From Phyllostachys edulis (lineage: Eukaryota; Streptophyta; Magnoliopsida; Poales; Poaceae): a DNA stretch of 64,000 nucleotides. Both the position numbers and the translations under genes were made by a program. How positions within the stretch are numbered: position 1 is the first letter of the stretch; every line of letters begins with the position of its first letter. This document shows positions 56,557 through 64,000 of the stretch, piece by piece. The stretch is taken from the NCBI GenBank assembly GCA_036346405.1, contig CM070562.1, positions 100,240,784 to 100,304,783 on the forward strand, read 5' to 3'. The notes beneath the pieces are model-generated. The model was given only the letters and a program-made list of their open reading frames with translations. It ran no database searches and was not told the origin of the DNA.

Positions 56557-59500
56557 TGTTGGAAATATGCCCTAGAGGCAATCATAGAGATGATTATATT
56601 TCCTTATGTTCATAATATTGGATAAAATGTTATCTTGTTCCAAGAATAATATTGTTAATATTGATTATCAAGTATGTGACTTGATTGTGAAACTATATAT
56701 TTTTGCGATAATTATTCTTATATTTATCCTCGGTCGGAAACATATGAGGACACATATGAATAGACTAGCATATGTATTGGTTGATGACTATGTTTCACGG
56801 GTAATGGATATGGAGATATCAAACCAATAATATGGACACATGTTAGAGAACATGATGTTGGATTAGAGCCACCTTGAGACACTATTGAGATTGTTATGAT
56901 TTTATGTGTCGTTAGTTGGTCTCAAGCAATGTTGATGTATAATCCTTAGACCTAAGATCAGCATAGTTTCCTACATATGTAATAGAACTCTTAGGGGTTG
57001 TCAAACGCTACACCGTAACTGGGTAGTTATAAAGGTAGCTTTCGGGTATGCTATGAAACATGCAGAGGAATGTGACTGGTTGGATATGGGATTTTCCCCT
57101 CCTAACATAATAGGAGAGATGTCTCTGGGCCCCTCGTTGTAGTCGGATAAAGAAAGTGCATAGCCATGCCACTAGTAGTCGAAGTGTTCGACCACGTGAA
57201 GTAATCCGACACTTTCGATCGAGAAAGTATTAAACAGATCCATGGATGACACAACATCTCACCGAGTTCAACCGGACATCGTGAGGCAAAGGGAGTATAC
57301 ACGAGTAGGCGCTTAGTTCAATCGCTTCTGGTCGTCGTATGGAGATACGAGCTGGTCGTAGACTAGTCGAACATAGTGTGGATATCATGGGGATATGTGC
57401 ATGATCTTAGGATGATGATACAATTGGCAATGGCTTCGATGTTTTGTCAAATCACGCGGTTTCGGCGAAGTTTAAAAGCTGTCAGAACAAGTGCGGTTAG
57501 ACCGGCGTGTTGAGTCTTGGTCGACCGCCTAGTTCACCGACCGCCGTTGAACTATGATCGATTCGGACTTAGCCGATAATCGCCATTTTGGAAATTTGGC
57601 TTTGGGGTATGTCAGGTTCATAGGCTATAATGCATATGTGTTGCATGATGCATGTTTTTACTAACGTGGGTCAAGTTGTGAAGAACTTGTTCCCGGATTC
57701 GATTTGCTTGTCTATTAGTGTGTAGGTTGCTTGGAGGTCAACGACGGTCAACGGTGAGGAGGATCGGGACTGAGCTTGGAGAGCTGAGGTCCAGAACGAT
57801 CGAGGATGCCGGGTGAGGTCAATGGACTCAAGCGTGGCGCAAAATGGACAAGGATGACCGAACGGGCAGTTCGATGCGACTGGTTGGATCAAGCGGTGCG
57901 GGGGTTGGTGCAAGTGTCATGGTGGTCCGGTGGGAGCCGAATGGGAGAGACTTGCCGACACGATGAGAGCCACTGGATCAACCTACACGTGGCGAAGCAT
58001 GGATGTGTTTCGCGCAGTTCGGACTCGGTCTTCGAAAAAGATTGAGTAGGGGTATTTTGGTAATTTCACCAAATACCGCCTCTGTGACCTTGGGCTAAAC
58101 CGCAGCGCAAGACTGTGCGTGGAGAAGCGCTTTAGTTCAAGAAGAAGATGAAGACGGCGCTTCAAGATGCGTGCGTGTGTCCCATTTGTGTTGGGCCTTA
58201 ACGGGAGCCCATTAGGGTTAACTCTTCTAGAAGCTAAGCCTCTAGTATAAATAGAGAGGGGGCTGTTCACAGCAGCCTCAAGCACTTCATTTTGTAAACC
58301 CTAGTTTGGTTTTAGTGTATTAGAGAAAGATGAGAGGCTTAGGGTTCTAGGGAGGTAAGTTGAGTGTGTGCTCATGGATTGAGTTTTGTCCTCCATAGAT
58401 GGAGTGGCTGTAAACCCTCTCAACCTTAGATCAATCTATGGATGATTCCCAAAGATGAGTCTCTTTTGTGTTCTTGCTCTATATTTGTGATCTTTGGTCT
58501 TTTCTTGATCCTTTGGTTTTTGGTTGGTTTTGTGCCCTCTTCTACCTTGTTGTGACATGTGGGAACATATCTAAGATCTCCTAGATCATCAATCTCCCAC
58601 GAGCAAGTGTTGGATCAAGTTTTCGTTTTTGCTCGGTTTTGAACCAATCTGCGTTCAAATGGAAAAAGGTCAAAACTTTGACGTGGATCTACTCGATCGT
58701 CACTTGGAATAGGTTTCAGATATCCTTAGGAAGGTGTGTTCCAAGTTTGGTCTAGTTTGGCCGTGTAGATCGAAAGTTTGATCGATTTTCGTTTTGGAAC
58801 CCGAGCTGTTTGTTCTATTCATCATCAGGGCAGTCAGACCGCATTTTCTTCGTCGGTCAGTCCGGACCTCAGTCAGACTGGGCCTAAGCTGTCGGTCAGT
58901 CCGGACCTCGGCCAGAACGACCCTTGAACGTCGGTCAGACCGGACCGAGGGTTTGAGCTCTTGAGTTTTGGGTCTTTTGCGTTGGGGGTTGATTGGATTC
59001 AGCACAAGGCTTTCACCATGCATATACACTGATCTTCTTAGCTTTCGTAGCTATTGGAGAAAAGTTCATGTTAAATCTATTTAAGGTGAAATTGGAGCGA
59101 GCGTCTATTCACCCCCCGCTAGTCGCCTTTCCGGTACTACACGTAGTCACAGAGTGGTCGTAACCTGGTCGTAAGGAATTACGAACTGGTCGTGACCAAA
59201 TACGAACTGGTCATATAGAGATAGGACCTAGTTGTAAGTGATGAGGACCTGGTCGTAGATCATATTGCATTAAGGTTCGTCCGATATAATTTGTGTGTAT
59301 TCGGGAATCGTTATGTTCTGCTAGGAGCCGCTACAACTTGTGATCGGAAAAAGTTTCTAAGTCATAACTGATTACGCATGAACCTATAGGGTCACACACT
59401 TAACGGGTTGGAACAAACCAGTACGAATACGATTTGACAAACGTGTTCGGATAGGATCCGTCATGAGCACTATATAAGGAGATGCATGAGGTTGTTGGGA

Positions 59501-59896
59501 GGGACGCGTGAATCACCACCGAAACCCTAGCCGCCATCTTCCTGAGAGCTCTACCGTGCGACTTGGTGCTAGCACACCTGCGCATGGTTGTTCCTTCCCT
59601 GGACGTGTGGATACCGTAGAGCGCCATCGCGATCAAGGCGCTTGAGGACGATCCGCGATCTTCACAAGGAACTGCAGACGTTGTTGGAGGAGACGATCGA
59701 CTCGTGAGGACGCTAGAAGATCGACTACGACCATTACATCGACGCGCTCTACGTTGGACCAGGCTACTCCAACCCATCTTCCGCTGCTCTGCGCGTCTGG
59801 TGGTAACGATCTGTGATCATCTACTTGCTTGGCTTCTTGGTTTGCGTGGTAGAAATATTTGATTTGTAGCTATCGTAGCCTACCCCGTGGCCCAAC
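56557..59896 (+). repeat. Copia-4 3' LTR, interrupted by insertion B
   Basis: Starts TGTTGGAAATATGCCCTAGA, a tip shared with BARE/Angela-type Copia LTRs. Runs to 57376, is interrupted by insertion B, and resumes at 59147 until about CCGTGGCCCAAC at 59896. The second part has a TATA-like CACTATATAAGGAG near 59470 and is nearly the reverse complement of 48487-49255. Confidence 0.82.
57377..59141. mobile_element. Insertion B: solo-LTR-like element in the Copia-4 3' LTR
   Basis: Same family as insertion A: starts TGTGGATATCATGGGG, ends CCTTTCCGGTACTACA. Target duplication CATAG/CGTAG (57372-57376 and 59142-59146), one mismatch. 1,765 bp. TATAAATA at 58246-58253. No coding region. Confidence 0.8.
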
Positions 59897-61029
59897 TATA
59901 CTGTCCAGGAATGCAGGGACTGCATTCATCGCTTTCAAAGCAGAAAGTCTAGTAATTAATTTCCCTGTGGCACATGCGGGGCACATAAAATCTTCCTGAT
60001 TTGGAAAATTCTTTACATCCATATTATGTCCCTATGAATTGTTAATTTTATTTCTCATCATCTTAAGACCTAGACGGCATAATCTATCATTGTCGGAACC
60101 CAAAATATGCAATTCTGGACCCTCTGTGTTTAATGCACTAGTCCAGGATCACGCTAGTGCACACAGTGTCAATACAGGTGAATATCTATCCACACAAGCG
60201 ATTAATAACATAAACGAGTAATTTGATAACAAATAGTTGTTTTGACCTTGTGGTCGAGTTTACAATTATTAAGCCACGCAGGGCTAACAAAGAAATAAAA
60301 TAGCAATAGAACAAAGAAACTTCAGCGGAATCCCATCAATTCACCACAAGCAACTGACTGGGATCAAGACCCTATGATCAAGCACCTTCGATGAACTCCT
60401 CCTCGAATGCAGGCGATGACTCCTCCTCTTCTGTTGCATGTTTTACAACAAGCATGAGTACACAACCGTACTCGCAAGTCATACCACAGAAATGCAATTA
60501 TACATGATGGCTTATTCCAAAGGAATGGCTTCTGTGGTTATTTTGCAGAAATGCAACATTTACAGTTTAAATACAAGTAATAGATTGAAAGCATAATTCA
60601 AAACAAATAGACAATAATAATTTGACAGTTGTATTTCACAAAGACACATAGCCTAAACAAGTTATTCACATAGCCATATGACTTAAGTCACACAGCTCCT
60701 TCCCAAGGTTTTCATGAAAATCTACCCTCGTGTGAAATCCCGAGCATGTCCATGATCGCGACGCGCTATTCAATAGATTTGTTTAACACTCTGCGAGAGG
60801 TTGTACACTTTACCCACAAAATACAACTAGTGTAGCTAGCACTAGCCGTAACAAAACAGCTTCGTAAACTTCATCTCGACATTGACACTCCGGAATGCTT
60901 AGCCGCCACAGACGCACACCGCTGGACGAAACGCGAATCGCTCCCGTGATGCGATTACTTGGTAGTACACACCTCCACCCAATCTGACACAGCTAACCTA
61001 CAACCTGACACTACTACAGAAAAGGCCTT

Positions 61030-61230
61030 CACAGATGGTTCAAAAACGTCATCACAGACAGTTTCTTGAGCCGTCTAAGTTTATGGGTCAGTGATGACAT
61101 GAGGTCATCACAGACGGTTTGAAAACCGTCTGTGATGCCACTATCACAGACGGTTTTTAGCTGAAACCGTCTGTGATGACTGATATATCACAGATGGTTT
61201 GTGGCTGAAACCGTCTATGATGACTTTTCT
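61030..61230. repeat. Left subterminal repeats of CACTA-B
   Basis: CACAGACGGTT or its reverse complement AACCGTCTGTG occurs about eight times with small changes, often as head-to-head pairs that could each form a short hairpin. Confidence 0.85.
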
Positions 61231-61286
61231 CTATAAAGCCACCAAGCAGTGACTGCTTGTGCATTTAAAATCGGCATCATATATAT

Positions 61287-61668
61287 ATATATTGTTCCTA
61301 GTCCCTCAGCCACTTTCGGGGGGTCGTCCACACAGCATGAGGAGGAAGAGACAGCAACCACGGGTAACCTCATTGAGCCCCTGCAAGTTTAAGAAGTACG
61401 TCTACCAGGAGAGCGTCAGGACATCATTACTTGGTTGCTGATATATGATGCCACTTCCCAATCGGAGTACCTGCGCGTCCACATCACTTTCTTAACGCTA
61501 CTCCGATCGAAGTGGCATCACGATTAGCAACCAAGTAATTGGATGTCCCGAGGCTCTCCCGGTAGCCGTGTTTAAAATTGCAGGGCTCAATGAAGTTGTT
61601 CGTGGTTGCTATCTCTTCCTCCTCATGTCATGTGGATGACCCCCAAAGTGACCGAGGGACTAAGAACA

Positions 61669-61674
<6 letters not shown>
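61287..61674 (+). ncRNA. Long imperfect hairpin, candidate small-RNA precursor
   Basis: The left arm (61287-61469) and right arm (61499-61674) are inverted repeats along their whole length, with a 29-nt loop (61470-61498). Matching blocks, written for the left arm, include AGTCCCTCAGCCACTTTCGG, CATGAGGAGGAAGAGACAGC, AACCACG, CATTGAGCCC, GGAGAGCGTC, GGACATC, ATTACTTGGTTGCT, TGATGCCACTTC and ATCGGAGTA. The arms differ by scattered mismatches and short indels, as in young plant MIRNA genes or inverted-duplication siRNA loci. Rice miR820 is a known case of a miRNA carried by CACTA elements; I see no miR820 sequence here. Expression is unknown. Confidence 0.6.
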
Positions 61675-61781
<107 letters not shown>

Positions 61782-62989
61782 GTTTTAAAGGCACAAGTAC
61801 TTTGCTTGGAGACTTTATAGAGAAGAGATTAGGAATGGAATGTTAGGGCGCACCTAGGACGCAAGGTAGGAGAACTTGACCAAAGATGAACACAATTACA
61901 CGACATAAATGTGAAATGAATGGCGAGAAGCAACAGATGACATCTTGACAAAATGACAAATCAACAAATAAGTCATAACATACATATCACACTTTTTATG
62001 CATCTATTTTTGCAAATCATCAATCATACATATCAACAGCCCATGGTTCACCAAGCAAGTTTCCACTATCAATAACAGACAACACTTGACACTTATGAAT
62101 AAGTCATAACTCATAACAATATAACATATCAACAACTCATACATATCAACAACCCAATAAGTCATAACATATATATCAACAACCCATACATATCAATAGA
62201 AGAGACAACGCTTGAAACTTCTGAATACTTCAATAGCGCATAACACTTACATTCAATTCACTCATTCAAAGAATCAAGATAAGTGCACAATCATTGCATT
62301 CATTTATTTTTATGATTTCTCCACTTCTCTCTACATGTATGTATTACACATTTACACTTCTCTGCAACTCTTCATCTATGTATGTATTACACATTTAGCA
62401 TCTGGGCTCTGGCCAATGGCCATCGAGATCGGCATCAACCAACAACCAGACAACATCAAGAAGACAAGAAGGGGACTTACGCGTTAGTGGGAGAGCTGAA
62501 GAGGTTGGAGGCACGAGGGAGGTCTGAGGTAGCGCAACGAGTCGGCAGCGAGAGGGAGGAGGAGCTGAGCTGGCGTGGGGAGGAGGAGCAGTCGGTGGCG
62601 CAGCCGAGGGAGGACTGGGAGCTTGATCCGTGGCGCAGGAGGAGGAGCTTGATCCGGCGGTCGGGAGGCAAGGCGAGAGGGAGGAGGAGCTCGGTTCACA
62701 TGAATACCAACAACAAACCAATAGGTGATAGATCTATCTTACCTCGACATCACCGGTGGAGAGGTAGTCGGGGTCGCGCATGAACACCGGGGGGAGGAGG
62801 AAGAGGGAAGGCGCAGCAGTCACGTGGTTGTGGCACAACGGTGACACTGCAAAAGACACTCTTATCGTCGGCGACGGAAGAATGGCGGCGTCGGTGACAG
62901 GTCACTTGGGTTGGGGAGGAACGGGCGTAAGGCGGCGAGGAGTGAAGAGTTAGCGCAAACCCTAGTGGGCACCTACTAATAAAGAGACT

Positions 62990-63310
62990 TATCACAGTCG
63001 GTTCTATGATGGAACCGTCAGTGATACTTATCCTGAGCGGTTCCACAATGGAACTGTCTGTGATATGGTCTCATATCACGAGCGGTTCATTATTAAAACT
63101 GTCTGTGAAGTATCACAGACGGTTGTGTTTTAAAACCGTCTATGATACTAATTAATATCACAGACGGTTTTCAACATGAACTGTCTGTGATATTACCTCT
63201 TCACAGATGGTTTTTAGTGCAGCTAGTAACACAGACGTTGCAAAACCAAAACCGTTTGTGAATGCATGTAATACAGACGGGTTTGGGCAACTGTCTGTGA
63301 TGAGGCGTCC
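62990..63310. repeat. Right subterminal repeats of CACTA-B
   Basis: Eight or more CACAGACGGTT-like words in both orientations, the mirror of the left subterminal array. Confidence 0.85.
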
Positions 63311-64000
63311 AGTATTAGCCTTTTTGTAGTAGTGTGAGTAATCAATGCCAAGACTCCATGACTTACTAAGTTAGGCACGTCCCATACCAGGCATGTGGTT
63401 GTACGAAAGGCTCAGTTCAATGGCGCATAAAGTTAAGTCCTTAATTGACCGAGGCAAGACTTCCAAATTCTAACCTATCATTCCCGCCAACACAAATCCA
63501 CCATAAAGTATACCAGACCACTTGCCTCCATCCAAAACCTTTTCCCACCCTGTTGGTTAAGTGTAACACATGCCATCAACGAGTAATGACACATAGTACA
63601 CACAGTTTTATCAATGGTTACATAGTCACTTAGTCAAGTTTATTATTGCGACTCACATGAAATGATGACTCGTAGCATGGCTAAGCAAACTAATCGTATC
63701 TAACCAACCCACATTGGTAATACAATAGCACCAACTATATAAACCAATCTAGGGTGACAAAAGATTATGGCATACAATTAGACAAGGAGGTCATAACAAA
63801 TTGGATATTAACTAATCCCAAAAACATTGAAATAAATAATTAAAGTAAATGCAATAATTTAAATCAATATAACTTTTGAAAACTGCGTTCAATATGATCA
63901 AAGGTATAACTTGCCTTGGAATAGGTCTAAGTACTGATCTTGCTCCTAAGGTGCTCCTTCTTCTTCAAATCTTCCCAAAGTATCGACGTCTACTCGCAAA

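Noticed and set aside
61625..61660. GTGGATGACC in the CACTA-B hairpin as miR820
   Set aside because: Only about ten bases resemble rice miR820; the rest does not match, so the hairpin cannot be called miR820.

Overview
This window is nuclear DNA from a plant, almost certainly a grass (Poaceae). It holds nested BARE/Angela-like and other Copia elements, chromovirus-type Gypsy remnants, large Mutator-like elements (MULEs), CACTA elements with many copies of a CACAGACGGTT-type subterminal repeat, and Stowaway MITEs. I see no gene that is certainly intact. Nearly everything is transposable element (TE) sequence or a gene broken by it.

Region 1 (46-30,259) is one plant gene torn apart. Its first exons (46-111, 207-281, 364-375, 12,906-12,943, 13,044 to about 13,111) and its last exon (25,264-25,924 plus 29,925-30,259) read as the two ends of the DEAH-box RNA helicase DEAH13/FAS4 (Ecm16/Dhr1/DHX37 family, 18S pre-rRNA processing). 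A 12.5-kb MULE with an exact 9-bp target duplication splits exon 3. A second MULE interrupts the early coding sequence. A Gypsy remnant lies in the intron before the last exon, and a Copia element with a 5-bp duplication splits the last exon. The helicase core is gone. The likely deletion scar is near 17,085, where the second MULE has lost its right end and the Gypsy has lost its 5' end. Inside the Gypsy LTR sits a nested stack, each layer with its own target duplication: hAT-like element (18,351-25,026), then CACTA-A (19,264-24,786), then a young Copia (20,576-24,671). CACTA-A carries a captured fragment of the PCNA gene with its intron. Both large MULEs also carry decayed plant mobile domain (PMD) genes.

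Region 2 (30,260-42,335) holds a possible small Gly/Pro-rich gene on the minus strand (31,500-31,757), a truncated CACTA (CACTA-C), a truncated Copia, LINE remains, two sister Stowaway MITEs and long stretches where I recognise nothing.

Region 3 (42,336-45,741) is a complete but coding-defective MULE with an exact 9-bp duplication. It is followed by a short candidate gene for a secreted peptide with a TATA box (46,103-46,493).

Region 4 (47,172-59,900) is a Copia polyprotein element interrupted twice by solo-LTR-like insertions of one family. Upstream of it lies a copy of its LTR in the opposite orientation. Region 5 (60,091-64,000) is a long Gypsy-like LTR interrupted by CACTA-B (61,009-63,334). 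CACTA-B contains a long imperfect hairpin with arms of about 180 nt and a 29-nt loop, a good candidate small-RNA precursor.

The strongest points are the helicase gene with exact insertion footprints, the hairpin in CACTA-B, the PCNA capture, the PMD genes inside MULEs, and a run of short stem-loops in an LTR-like segment at 3.56-3.77 kb. All identifications come from reading the sequence by eye; no database search was run.
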